DNA from: Blasia pusilla
Taxonomy: Eukaryota; Marchantiophyta; Marchantiopsida; Blasiales
Assembly: GCA_050084515.1 (NCBI GenBank)
Contig: CM114275.1
Location: 2,356,001-2,420,000, forward strand
Direction: 5' to 3'
DNA: 64,000 nt
Below, in pieces: positions 22,329-32,739 of this stretch (the stretch's first letter is position 1; each line of letters starts with the position of its first letter). The notes beneath the pieces were generated by a model. That model had not been told where the DNA came from and ran no database searches. It worked only from the letters and a program-made list of their open reading frames with translations. Position numbers and translations under genes: made by a program.

Positions 22329-23085
22329 TGTCGTGCGCATACAAATCGCTACACAACAGTCATCGCTGGTCATATCTACACCACACAACACCGCTCTTCC
22401 CCACACACGGGTCGATCCACATATGTACAAAAATCAACTCATACATATACAAGGAGATCACACAACAAAAATAAAGAGTAGTAAAAACAACACAACCGGC
22501 CTAAAACTCCACTCCTCAATCTACATCGGCATATTGAGCCTCGTCCACCCTGTGCTATCAAGGAATCTCGACGCTAGCACCCTAGTCCTATCTCACACAC
22601 ATACAAGAGAGGTGCTCCAATGACCCAACATGAGAAAGATGCTTAGGAAAGCCACCTTCCTCTCTTATATAGGGTTGGGAAGAGCTAAAAGGCTATTCGC
22701 CTAAAAATAGCCCTCCCCTTGGTAACCTGCGTGCACAGGTTATCAGGGGCGGATGACCTGCTCAACAAGTCACCCGGCTGTGAAAGATCTCAACATGAAA
22801 CTTGTCAAAAATGACGTTCCTGACACAATGGACCTATCCTCAACCTCATCTGACATCGTGGGACAAAGTTACACTCAAGATTGTCCGCTGGCTCCTACAC
22901 CCTATCCACGATAGATCTCGGCCTATCGGCTACTCAGATGTGACAGCTGTCGTGTGCATACATATTGCTACACAACATAGATTTCTGGTCATACATATCG
23001 CCACACAACACCGCTCTTCCCCACACACGGGTCGATCCACACATGTACAAAAATCAACTCATACATATACATGGAGATCACACAA
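22329..23085 (-). repeat. B1-A2-B2 terminus of element 3 (family beta)
   Basis: B1 (22948-23085, about 138 bp) lies right after the polypurine tract. Two bases (GC) separate it from A2 (22466-22945, 480 bp), and B2 (22329-22465, 137 bp) closes the element. The B1/A2 junction reads GACAGCTGTC, a perfect 10-bp palindrome. A2 holds a TATA box (TATATAAG, minus strand, 22671-22664) and the GGTAACCTG hairpin in slightly altered form. Confidence 0.82.
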
Positions 23086-23162
23086 CCGCCCCCCTAGTTG
23101 GCAGTTGGATCCCCCCAACTCCAGATACAAAATATCACATCTCTCTGACATGACCTACTACC

Positions 23163-24005
23163 CTATACACATCTTGGACACATCCATCGTCCCGTGGGAA
23201 CCACATCAAGAGGGGGGGTCGGACATGACATATGCCACCCTTGAGAACAACCACCACATACCAACATGGTGGCTGCACCCCTCGCACATCCGCACAACAT
23301 ACACCTCAAGCCTACAGGTACCACTGCCAAGCTCGAATCCACCATCCTATCTACGTTCGAAAGATGACATGGCCCACAATTGCGCACATGATCCTTCCAA
23401 ACCATACCATCCCGTCCCTCCAACATGAGGACTTTGGTCGGTAATACCTCACGCACACGTAGGATCGTTCGCCCTATAGTGACATCTAGCATCATGGGTG
23501 GCGCCTGCTGTAAATACACGTAATCTCCAAGATGAAACCTCATAATCCTTGGACGATAACCTCCTCCACAAATGGTCGCGTACCTCAATGTATCTCTATG
23601 ATGGGCAATAGCTAAGTTCTCAAATGCCATAGGCATAACTCTACGAAAAACCTCTGCCCTTTGAGAACATGCTTGTACCCACACATCTGGATCATCAAGA
23701 TCTAACACCTCCGCCATATCACATCGAATCGCTGCAGGTAAATCTGGCTCTCTCCCAAAGAGCAAAAAGTACGGTGAAAATGACGCCAAGGATGCATGCC
23801 GACTAAAGCGATAACCCATAGCCAACCATGGCAACTGTAGGTCCCACTCCCTCAACTGTCCCCAGTGCAAGCCATACTTGCGCAATCCTCTCTTCATCGT
23901 CTGTACCACTCTCTCCGCCAACCCATCCGCCTCAGGATGATCTCTGGACCAATCTCGCCACGTGACGTAATGATACTCGCCGCACGGTCTCATCTCTCTC
24001 CACAT
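23163..24005 (-). CDS. Gypsy integrase C-terminal half with intact PHD finger
   Basis: This open 280-codon frame begins in sequence fused from the methyltransferase region (CGEYHYVTWRD) and enters integrase at DHPEADGLAERVVQ, so it keeps the catalytic Glu but has lost both Asp residues. It continues through LLFGREPDLP and the GPY-like region to a complete PHD finger at residues about 232-280 (CMLC, CGGC, HMSC, CPRC). The fusion is caused by an internal deletion of roughly 4 kb relative to element 2. Confidence 0.82.
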   Translation of the reverse strand: MWREMRPCGEYHYVTWRDWSRDHPEADGLAERVVQTMKRGLRKYGLHWGQLREWDLQLPWLAMGYRFSRHASLASFSPYFLLFGREPDLPAAIRCDMAEVLDLDDPDVWVQACSQRAEVFRRVMPMAFENLAIAHHRDTLRYATICGGGYRPRIMRFHLGDYVYLQQAPPMMLDVTIGRTILRVREVLPTKVLMLEGRDGMVWKDHVRNCGPCHLSNVDRMVDSSLAVVPVGLRCMLCGCARGAATMLVCGGCSQGWHMSCPTPPLDVVPTGRWMCPRCV

Positions 24006-24110
24006 AAAGGTACTGATGCACCCGTATGCCCACCTGCAGTATTGCAGCTAATCCCTCCGAAGAGATCTAACACCCTAACACCCTCTTCTGGGCACTGCCA
24101 CACAACGGGT
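23985..24110 (-). pseudogene. Methyltransferase motif I remnant
   Basis: Read on the minus strand this stretch encodes VLDLFGGIS, the cofactor-binding motif I of the element methyltransferase. It runs directly into the integrase fusion at about 24000. All later methyltransferase motifs are deleted. Confidence 0.7.
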
Positions 24111-24424
24111 GTGGTATCCAGTGGGGTCAACGTCTCCACTCCAAGAGCCCGATTGCCACATGACTCTCGCTACTCCGGGATAAAAGCATGACTCCACGCT
24201 TGCCTCACGAGGTCGTCGGGATTCCTCTATAGCTCTCGAGTCGTACCCCACAATGGTGAAGAGGTCTCGCCAACATGGGAAGAGACACCCGCCATGGCCT
24301 GTCTCTCCGTTGGACTATCCACTACAAGGACATCCTCCGCATGTGCGTTCCCCTCCAACAACTCTCCCGGCCAGATAAGACTACTTGTGAAAGCCGCCAA
24401 CGTGGTCACAGACTCGCCTCGTGA

Positions 24425-25624
24425 TCAACCACCTCGTCTCGCAAACTGCACGGGTAACTGACTCATCCGGCCGTCACCTGACCACCACCCTGGCCAATAA
24501 GCAACGGTCTCCTCCCAGAAGTCAAGGATAAATCCTAGGGGATGTAACACTGTACTCCCCACCAACACATCGTACGACTTAGCCGGTGTCGTAATCGCAC
24601 GTGTGCGCACCATAGCACTATCCGTCTCATGCTCTGGCTGGACTCTGACAACTATCTCATGTCGAGTCATATACTGCGTGGGTGACACGCCCCCAATCGA
24701 GGTCTGTATCTGGAAGGGACAAGGCTCAATATCGGCCTTCTGTAGCCACGCTAAACACGCCACCTTCCCTAATATCAAGGGTTGCGCTCCTGAATCAAGT
24801 AAGACGCGCTGCGGGTGGTATACTGTCCCCGTCGGACTAACCAAGCGAAATACTCTAGCTCCATTATCCAGTAACACTACTCCATATGTCACCATTGCTC
24901 GCTCTATGGCCGGTCGAGCTGGCATATCTACCAACTTCGCCGCCGCCGCATGCCATGACTCTGTGGGGAATGTCCCGAGCACCGGCTCTGAGGGTAAGTC
25001 CACCACCTCCTCAACTACCTCTGAACAAGAAGTAGTCATCCCTCCATGCTCACACAAAATGGCGGCCAGCCGGAACACCTCAGCTGGTCCAACTCCCAAC
25101 GTCGCCAACTCTATGGCGGAAAATAGTAGAGTCTTACTCACTCTGGTGGCCACCTCCAACACTATGGTCGAAATTGACTCCACTCGAGCCGGAATAGGAG
25201 TTTTCACTCCAACTCCTTGTGACGTCGACGTAGGTGCCTGAGCTGTAGGCACCGCTGGTCGTTGAGGCACCATCGATGGTGTGTGTAGTGCCTCCAACAA
25301 TGTGAATGACTGTGGAATCCTCGCCTGCCGCTCATCGGTCCCCTCTGGTGGATCAATCTCAACTCCACCTCTGGGTGGCTCGATGCCTCTCGTAGCACCC
25401 CGAGTCACCATTGTAGCTACCTCAACCTGGGCTGCACTACATATAAACCCCATACTGGCGAGATCCTCACCCGGATCAGAGTAAGAGGTAGAAGTTGGAG
25501 TCACACTAGCTGCTCGCAGCTCCGTGCCTTCCCTAAGCTGCATCATCGTCATGGCAGCAATCCTCTGCTCCAACTGATCGATGCGTGAGAGAAATGCCGG
25601 CTCTGGTGCTCCTGCTCTATCTCC
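24425..25624 (-). CDS. Gypsy Gag C-terminus and aspartic protease
   Basis: A long open frame covers the end of Gag (a short heptad-like segment RIDQLEQRIAAMTMM, then a Pro/Ser/Thr-rich linker) and the protease with LLDSGAQPLILG encoded near 24785-24815. After it come YDVLVGSTVLHPLGF and a Trp-rich end (WPGWWSGDG), as in elements 2 and 4. The frame physically extends into the MULE to 25771, but those first codons are transposon sequence. The MULE insertion at 25625 separates it from the rest of gag. Confidence 0.8.
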   Translation of the reverse strand, partial: GDRAGAPEPAFLSRIDQLEQRIAAMTMMQLREGTELRAASVTPTSTSYSDPGEDLASMGFICSAAQVEVATMVTRGATRGIEPPRGGVEIDPPEGTDERQARIPQSFTLLEALHTPSMVPQRPAVPTAQAPTSTSQGVGVKTPIPARVESISTIVLEVATRVSKTLLFSAIELATLGVGPAEVFRLAAILCEHGGMTTSCSEVVEEVVDLPSEPVLGTFPTESWHAAAAKLVDMPARPAIERAMVTYGVVLLDNGARVFRLVSPTGTVYHPQRVLLDSGAQPLILGKVACLAWLQKADIEPCPFQIQTSIGGVSPTQYMTRHEIVVRVQPEHETDSAMVRTRAITTPAKSYDVLVGSTVLHPLGFILDFWEETVAYWPGWWSGDGRMSQLPVQFARRGG

Positions 25625-26034
25625 GAGGTGCGGTAAGAGGAGAGGAAGAGAGGAAGAGAGGAGAGAGGAAACTACCTTCAACCGAAATAGATACTTTTTT
25701 TTGAAGAGAGTTTCCGTTGGGTTGAAGAGAGGAAACTTTTTGTGTGAATATTTTTGCACTTTTTTGTTCATTTATTAAACAATCCCACAGTTTTTTTTTC
25801 CTCTTCCATATTTTGGCAACCCCTGTGAGTCCGACGAGTTGCAAATTGCACAAAATTTAGAAAACTGAAAAATCAGTGGAATCATAAGTGTGGAACCAAT
25901 CACTTTTTCCATCCAAGGTCTGGAAAAAATCTATCATTTGCCCCAGGCTGAATAGAGTTCAAGCTCAAAGTGAAGGTTGAGGAAAAATAAAAGTACAATC
26001 TAAAACCTCATTTTGCATCCTCAAAGTGGTTTGT

Positions 26035-29000
26035 TTAAAATACTTCGCACTTCTTTGGGGAGGTGGTTGGTGGATTCCTACTCCTACCTCCGACTCTCTT
26101 AAAACTACCAAAGAACACATAGTACATGTGCTTACAAGGGAAATACCTTTTGCCACTTGTCTCTCTTTGGACAAAGTCATCACATGAACATGTGGGAAAG
26201 CAACAAATGTGCACCACATACACCCTTGTGACACTTGAATTTCTGATGTGTTGTTGTTCTGACCCAATACATCCTTCCTATTCCATTGCCACTCAAGACA
26301 TCTTTCGTGGCGATGATCTCCATTTTTGCCTCGGTGATGCAATTCGCTTTCTCTCTCCACCGTTGGCTGCACACATTGTTTCTCTTCACCCCATTTCTAG
26401 ACTCAAACAGAAATAATGGATTGAGATCATCCACCTTCTCCGGTACATGTTGACATCAATCTTGGGTTGAATACAAAAATGGCAGTCTGTAATGCGAACA
26501 TGCTCGAACTTCCCCGTCTACGAGTCCGAAACCGGCACTTGTAAGATTGTCCGCTTCGTCTTGAGTGCAGTTCGTGCCTGCGGCGATGGGCCAAATCATG
26601 GGGGTATTCCCGGGAGCTCCAATGGCAGCTGGATAAGACTTCCGGAAAGCGCAAGATTCATTTGGGCGGAAGAAGTACTTCAATTGATCCCCGGTCCTTG
26701 TGAAACGATCAAAGGTTTTGAGTCCCCAAAACCCAGGCAGAGGTCGTCGATCCTTATGCAGATTCTTATTTAGGAAAGTGCCGCATGCTCTCCTAATGCC
26801 ATCAGATCCTGCCCTGCAGGTGGGTCCACGTCCTGGGTTGCTCCGAGATATATGCCACCGTTTTAGGTTGCAATCCATCTCCATTACCGGAATCCCATAT
26901 TGTTGAACCATCCCAGTGACAGGATGTTGCGAACTTCCAGCAACGGAGGGCTTTTGAAATAAAACATTCACTGATTTTGGAGAGGTAACTCCATCACGGA
27001 TTTGGGACGGGTCCGGGGTCCCTGAATACCTGGGCGGTTTAATTTCCTCATCCAAATCAATCACCGGATTCGTTCCTCGATCTTCGCCTCTTCACGCCTG
27101 AAGTCAAGATACTTATATGGTCTCCATGAGTCTCGTTCGGATTGCTCTACCACCATCTCAGATGGGGACGTCTTGAAACCCACCCACAAATATCCCCACC
27201 AATGTGTACGTCTTGCTTGAGTGGAGTTCACTACGCACCGGTTGAAGGCTTTGACATACAATTTTTCATCACCAGATCTCACGGCCATACGACATAGAGC
27301 TCGTGAGATCGACGGCCCTTTTCCTTTTGTTATGCCTTTTGTGAGAAAGATATGGGATCTTTGCAGATCGTAGCATTGCTCTTGCCTGGTCTTGTTGGCA
27401 TGCCTCCACAAGTGAAATTCGTTGGCATGCTTGTGACGACCTCCAAGAGGAATGAACACTTTCTGCTCCACTTGTGTTGGGGCAGAGGGCATTTTCATGA
27501 ACGTTCAATCCCTGCAACGACGGCAATGTTAGAAGGGAACGAAAATAACCCAGGAGTCAAAGAAATAAGCGACGTGTCGGAACCAGACGGGTTGCAGGCC
27601 CGAGGCATCCCATGAACGACTCTGCGACCCGTCGGGTCCCAACGTGTTGTAACCTTAAGCCCACCTACTGCAACCCGACGGAACCTGACGGGTTGCAAGG
27701 CGGAGGCATCCCATGAACGACTCTGTGACCCGTCGGGTCCCGAATGGTTGCACACTTGGGACACACCAAACATCTGGATGCAACCCGTCGGTTTCCGTCG
27801 GGTTGCACCCTTGGGCAACCCGTCGGTTTCCGTCGAGTTGCATACAGCTTGCTTGGTTTCTTGGGTTTGAAATCCATATAATTCCCACGCTTCTCACCCT
27901 GAGCTACAACTTTACAAAAAATTCTCAGCGTGAGCTTGACAAGACAAAATAGTGAACTCACCTGCCGCATGAAGTTTCCCCATTGTCTCATACGTACAGT
28001 CCACCAACTCAACCAAGAGCACAACTCTTTGTACTTCCCCTCAATCGCATGCTTCCTCCACCACCCATGAAGCTCTTCCTGGCTGTCCATGGCCTGCTTC
28101 AAGGTTTTGTTGTCCTTGCAGTGTTGGAGTAGAGTGACATGCTCTGTCCTCTTATTCTCCTTGCAAGATTTGGTGTACCGGGTCACAGACTATTGCCAAT
28201 GGAAAGCATCCGACCTTTCCCTCTCAGGTTGAACCTCTCCACCCCTGAACACTTCCCGGATAGCAATCCACCCAGGTTGTGCATTGTCCGCCATGAACCC
28301 ATAAATTTCCGGAGGTGGCCTTTTGTTTTCCTTCACCACCTCCAATAAGAGTAACCAACACATCTTCAAACTGCCAACATCTTCTGCCTTTACTTCACAC
28401 ACAAATATAGTTTTGAGTCCCTTCTCCACATGGTCATAAACGTGAGCACCCATCGTCAACCATCCGTTCAGCACTCTGTAGCAAATATCAAAGCTGACCC
28501 AACTCCCGTAAAGATCTTCCCCTTCCCTCATTCGATCTATAAGATCGAGGCCACTCGACGGACCTGTGGTTGACATTTTGAAGACATAGGCCCTGGATCC
28601 CTCGCCTCCTTGGCCCATGAACGCCATCTCGAATGAATGGAAATCTGGAGTTGGCCTTGATTCGGCGATGGCATCCATTTCGGCCGTCTTTCCATCGTAA
28701 CTTCAGATATCGACGCAAAGCAAATTCGGAAGCATTCGGGATCAGCGAGAAATGCGAGATTTTCCCATAGTTGTTTCTCCTCAACCGCCGTGATCTCGCC
28801 TCGCCCAGGATTCCAAGCAATTGTTCACAAATTTGTGATGCCGTTGTGAGCTTGATCACCCCGGGCTTTGAACCCGGAGAGTTTCTGAAGACCTCGGCTA
28901 CTTTCTTCGCCACATCCTCCTTGATGTGTCTTTGAATTGCATCGGTCACAGGATGAGTGTGGGAGCCAACATGAATTGCTAGCCTTGTATACTCTGATGT

Positions 29001-29968
29001 GGAGCCCAAGTCATGGACAATGAAAATATGTATGCAGGACACGCTCCACGCGAGAAGGCGATGCGACAATGAGGACATCGATGGCCTCCCGGCGGTATTG
29101 TGGCACCCACCTCGTATGGAGTTTCTGCATTCTTTGGGGGGGAATTGCGACGTATTGACTCGCCCGTTGCGCTCTAGATATGGGCATGCTGGACTTATAC
29201 ACTCCAAGGCTCCCACGCATTGGCGGCGGGAGACAATCCAAGGACCGTCTGGGATGGAAGCACTGGTCCGTTGAAGCCTGCACCATCGATGACAATCAGA
29301 ATTTCTGTCCATACCCTTCAGGCGTCCTCCATCCTTCTTTTGAGCAGGAGCAGCAAGTGGAGGCAACTCAAAAATGCAATTACCATCGTACGTGGGCGGC
29401 AGCTCGTCGACAAGAATATGCTTGAACATTTTCAAGGGCAGAGACAAAAGCAAACTATTGCCTGATACTCGCAAGAGGAACGAGTAGGCGAACACAGGGC
29501 CCGATTGGTGTCCGACAGATCCGCTGAGGTTGATAACATCCGGAATCTCTTCAGAAAGAACAACATTATTACGAGCGTGTGAAGTTGGAGTCGAAGCCGG
29601 ATCTGCAGAGCTTGGAGTTGCAAACGTAGAGCTCGGAGCACTAGGAAATTCTAGACCGTCTACTTGGGAAACAGACGAATTCAGGGGCAGGCCGTAAACT
29701 CTGTATTGACCATTTGCGGTATGTGTAGGAGATTCCATACTTTACGGTCTGAGGTCACTGGCTGGACCGTCTCACCTATTATGTCTTCCGTACCTTCCAC
29801 CCTAACATCTTTGGATACAAAGATGGTTCCAATTTGAAGAAGAAATCGAACAGACAGAAAATTTTCATCAACTTCTACGAAAGACTCACGAGCTTGGGGT
29901 CGAATGATTTCTGATTGAGGAAGGGCCGCCATATGATTGCCACAAGTGAGCTTAACATAATTATCCAT
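26035..29968 (-). pseudogene. MULE transposase, spliced and frame-damaged
   Basis: Parts of a Mutator-like transposase follow each other on the minus strand. Near 29000 is a Cys/His region ending GSHTHPVTDAIQRH, like the N-terminal WRKY-GCM1-type zinc finger of MULEs. At 28678-28190 is the DDE core with YGFMADNAQPGWIAIREVF and a following FHW where CHW is usual. At 27962/27511 a GTGAGT...CAG intron joins MRQ to GLNVHENALCPN...AESVH, as in family C-termini. At 26223-26035 is a SWIM finger: CSCDDFV ... PCKHMYYVF. Frame changes near 28680, 27300 and 26450 indicate decay, though some may be further introns. Confidence 0.72.
27571..27841. repeat. Six palindromic 27-mers inside a transposase intron
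   Basis: Copies end or start near 27571-27595, 27624-27650, 27670-27696, 27725-27751, 27780-27806 and 27815-27841. All lie between the proposed donor at 27961 and acceptor at 27512 of the transposase intron. Half-sites are versions of GCAACCCGTCGG. Confidence 0.82.
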
Positions 29969-29998
29969 TCCAAGAAGATTCCTATGGGAGGAGACTAA

Positions 29999-30032
29999 GA
30001 ATGAGAATGAGAATGAGAATGAGAATGAGAAT
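29999..30032 (+). repeat. (GAATGA)n short tandem repeat
   Basis: Five to six units of GAATGA/GAGAAT lie about 30 bp upstream of the first Met of the minus-strand transposase frame. Confidence 0.9.
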
Positions 30033-30251
30033 ATTTAATTTATAGTGAATAGGAAACAGATACTCCTGACAGATTTTTACTGACAAGATGAATTCGGTGG
30101 GGGAGATTGTCTGACACAATGGATCCAACTCTGTAACACATTCAATTCTGTTGCAATATGTTACCGGATTTGGGAAGCAGAGGGTTGCGCATCACTTGGA
30201 ACCCTTCGGAGTCTTGGTAACTCAGAAATTACCCGAAGCTTACCGAAGCCT

Positions 30252-30914
30252 GCAACCCGTCGGCATCGGACGGGTTGCACGCTTCTGCTAAACATTGTCG
30301 AAGCGAGCAACCCGTCGCTCTCGGACGACTTGCTGGGATACCGCTCCTTCTTGCTTGAAGATGCCGGAGGCGTGCAAACCGTGTGTTCCCGACGAGTTCC
30401 GCGGGTGCCTCGCCTTTGAGCCCAAAGACGGCGAGGCGTGCAACCCGTCGCCGTCCAACGGGTTGCGCAAGGGCGTCGCCTTGTGGTGCAGCCAGCCAGA
30501 CTCCGACGACTTGCACAGGAAGCCATCATTCCTAACCCTTGATGAGGGAAGCGTGCAACCCAACAGTCTCCGACGGATTGCCCAAAATACGTCCCGTTCC
30601 CGTCCCAAACACGGCGGAGGCGCGCAACATGTCGGTCTCCGACGGCTTGCGCGGGTACCTCGCGTTGTTTTCCGAAGACGACGAAGGCGCTCAACCCGTC
30701 GGTCTCCGACGGGTTGCTCGCGCACGTGGCGACGTTGGCAGGATGGCAGAGGCGCGCAACATGTCGGTCTGCGACGGGTTGCACGGGTACCTTGCGTTCT
30801 TTTCCGAAGACGACGGAGGCGCTCATCCCGTCGGGCTCCAACGGGTTGCTCGCGCACGTGGCGACGTACCCAGGATGGCGGAGCCGCGCAACCTGTCGAA
30901 CTCCGACGGGTTGC
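30252..30914. repeat. Array of eleven palindromic 27-mers, about 66-bp period
   Basis: Palindromes lie at 30252, 30307, 30374, 30440, 30488, 30555, 30624, 30691, 30756, 30833 and 30888 (start positions), spaced 48-77 bp, mostly 65-69. The ideal copy is GCAACCCGTCGGA, one base, and its reverse complement. Two 132-bp units (30624-30755 and 30756-30887) are especially alike. The array fills the space between the divergent transposase and the plus-strand gene, so a promoter or transposase-binding role is possible. Confidence 0.85.
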
Positions 30915-31003
30915 GATTTTTCATGTCCGGACTTCCGTAACATTCGGCACGTCGCCGTCGAAAGGACGACGGGACCCAACGGTCAGCCCAACGGCTAGAA
31001 AAG

Positions 31004-31011
31004 TATAAATA
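31004..31011 (+). promoter_or_regulatory. TATA box of the MULE plus-strand gene
   Basis: TATAAATA in a GC-rich context, 270 bp before the ATG at 31281 and right after the palindrome array. It is the best promoter candidate for the downstream frame. Confidence 0.5.
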
Positions 31012-31280
31012 GGGCAGAAGTCGCTCATTTCCGGTTTCTCATTTGGCGATCTTCATTCCTCACTCCTCACTCTCCAGCGGCGGTGATCGGATCTGAAGGG
31101 GCATTTCGCGGCGACACATCGCGAGTCGATAGGAGGGAACGAGAGCGAGACGGTTCGACCGAGCGATATCAGGACGATTCGAGTTAACCATCAAGGCGAG
31201 ACGAGCTCCCATCTCGACATCAGCAAGGCGATTGATCAAGGGACTCGTCGTGGACATACGCGGAGGCATTTCTGGCAAAA

Positions 31281-31604
31281 ATGACGAGGAAAGAAACACA
31301 AGCCAACAAGTCCGGGAGCTTCACTCCCAAGTCCATTAGGACTCCTGCGTCAACTTCTCCTGCGCCTCGTTCGGCAAATGAAATTAGGCAGCAGGAAATC
31401 GAGGAGCGGGAAAGGGAAGCGGAGATGCACAACCAAGTGCTTCTGGCGAGACGTGTCCAAGCGGCGCTAGATAAACAGAACGAAGAGGTCGAGACGTCGC
31501 AGGCCTTGAAGAAAAGGATCGCCGACGAAAAGAGAGAAAAGAAGCGTCTTGACGCGTCGGTGAGGAGGGCGGAATTGGCTAAATCGATGACGACGAGGTC
31601 ATGA
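31281..31604 (+). CDS. Charged coiled-coil protein, first part of MULE accessory gene
   Basis: This 107-codon frame is not recognised as a known family. Residues 1-35 are Ser/Thr/Pro-rich. From about residue 36 to 100 it is dense in Glu, Lys, Arg and Gln (EIRQQEIEEREREAE, then KKRIADEKREKKRLDASVRR), which predicts a coiled coil. A TATA box lies upstream. After the stop another frame continues with acidic sequence to about 31740, so it may be an N-terminal exon or a frameshifted part of a longer gene ending near 32337. Confidence 0.45.
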   Translation: MTRKETQANKSGSFTPKSIRTPASTSPAPRSANEIRQQEIEEREREAEMHNQVLLARRVQAALDKQNEEVETSQALKKRIADEKREKKRLDASVRRAELAKSMTTRS

Positions 31605-31805
31605 GGACCGCCAGCGTGGAGATGGTGGACATGGCGGAAGAAGCCGGAGAGTGGTCATTCTCGACTCCAAGCCCGGCGGAGGACATCGACCTCTATCGGA
31701 TCGACGAGTTCCCGATCGATTTTTGCCCCTGTCTCGAGACAAGTTAGTGGTCAAGAAACCGACTCCATTTTCGGCGGGTAAGAGAGGTTCGGGTTTTTTA
31801 ATTAT

Positions 31806-32337
31806 GTGAATTGCAATTCATTGGGATTTCGGTGTAGCTTATTCCTCTTGTCCGGTTCGACGGGTGGTATAGCAGATGGCACTCATGGAGGGCCCAACGC
31901 GCCCGAGGATTCCACTCTGCCGATTAAGGACAATGGAATACGTCCGCGAAAATCTGATCCGGACGAGGACATCGCAAAGCTAAAACAATCGGCGGCGACA
32001 GCATCCTACGTGGACAGTTTTCCTCCCTTCTATGTTTAGCCTTACGACGAGCATGGAACCCAAGCTCTGGTTACCGAGGAGGACTTGGAAAATCTCGACA
32101 CATTCGGAGGATGCGAGACCAGGACTTGAAGGCAAGTTGAGGGCACGGAATTCAGCTGGATGAGGAATCTGCATTTCTTCATCTGGGATGGAAATCACAG
32201 GTTCATGGCCTGGACCAAGTTTGCGGAGGAGCGCCCCAACTCATTGGAGGCACATTTCTGCGTGAAGGCAGTGGTCCTTCACCCATACCCTCATCACATG
32301 GCGACGGTGGAGATGGCAATGCATGCCATGAATACGT
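31806..32337 (+). pseudogene. MULE accessory gene, part with GNHR motif, nonsense-broken
   Basis: One frame can be followed from about 31857 (SGSTGGIADGTHGG) to 32335 (MATVEMAMHAMNT), with two in-frame stops, a TAG near 32037 and a TGA near 32128. The first looks like a C-to-T change from CAG. The frame holds FFIWDGNHRFMAW, similar to the G-x-HR motif of the ParB/sulfiredoxin-like fold, followed by Cys/His-poor sequence. It ends at GTAAGT, a good splice donor. Function is unknown; the ParB-like link is a motif resemblance only. Confidence 0.45.
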
Positions 32338-32356
32338 AAGTATCTTTAACACTTTC

Positions 32357-32735
32357 GCAACTCGTCGGACTCCGATGAGTTGCTCGATTGATGAATGGGT
32401 TAGGTTTGTTTAGGTAGAAAGCAACTCGTCGGACTCCGACGGGTTGCTAGACTGCACGATTTTCCGAATGTTTTTTTAAGATTGACACTCGTCGGACTCT
32501 GACGACTTGTTTGATGGAACATAGATTTAACTAGTTTTTGGCCCAAAGCAAACCGTCGGAGTCCGACGGGTTGCTCGACAGGCCGCCTTGTGAGGTTGTT
32601 TTTTTAAGAATGCAACTCGTCGGACTCCGACGAGTTGCTCGAGTGACTGCAGGTTTAGAAGGTTTTTGCCCCAAAGACTCCGACGGGTTGCTTGCCTCGA
32701 AACTGTTTTTGGCCGAAATCAACCCGTCGGACTCC
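32357..32735. repeat. Palindromic 27-mer array, 64-bp period
   Basis: Palindromes begin at 32357, 32421, 32484, 32548 and 32612, spaced 64, 63, 64 and 64 bp. Two half-sites follow (ending 32691, starting 32719). The array starts 20 bp after the GTAAGT donor of the accessory gene, so it would lie in an intron, like the array in the transposase. Confidence 0.85.
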
Positions 32736-32739
32736 TGGC

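Noticed and set aside
22329-22945. Ordinary 617-bp LTR of element 3
   Set aside because: A full B copy lies between the polypurine tract and this unit, and the 5' end has A without B, so a plain LTR pair does not fit.
25625-25860. A separate MITE like the one in element 2
   Set aside because: Only the left end matches; the sequence then continues into transposase-bearing DNA, so it is the end of the larger MULE.
30161-31008. Long ORFs on both strands across the palindrome array
   Set aside because: They consist of the translated 66-bp repeat; being open on both strands is a property of the palindrome.
30252-32735. CRISPR array
   Set aside because: Regularly spaced palindromic repeats look superficially similar, but this is plant nuclear DNA, spacers are related to each other, there are no cas genes, and the repeats belong to a MULE family.
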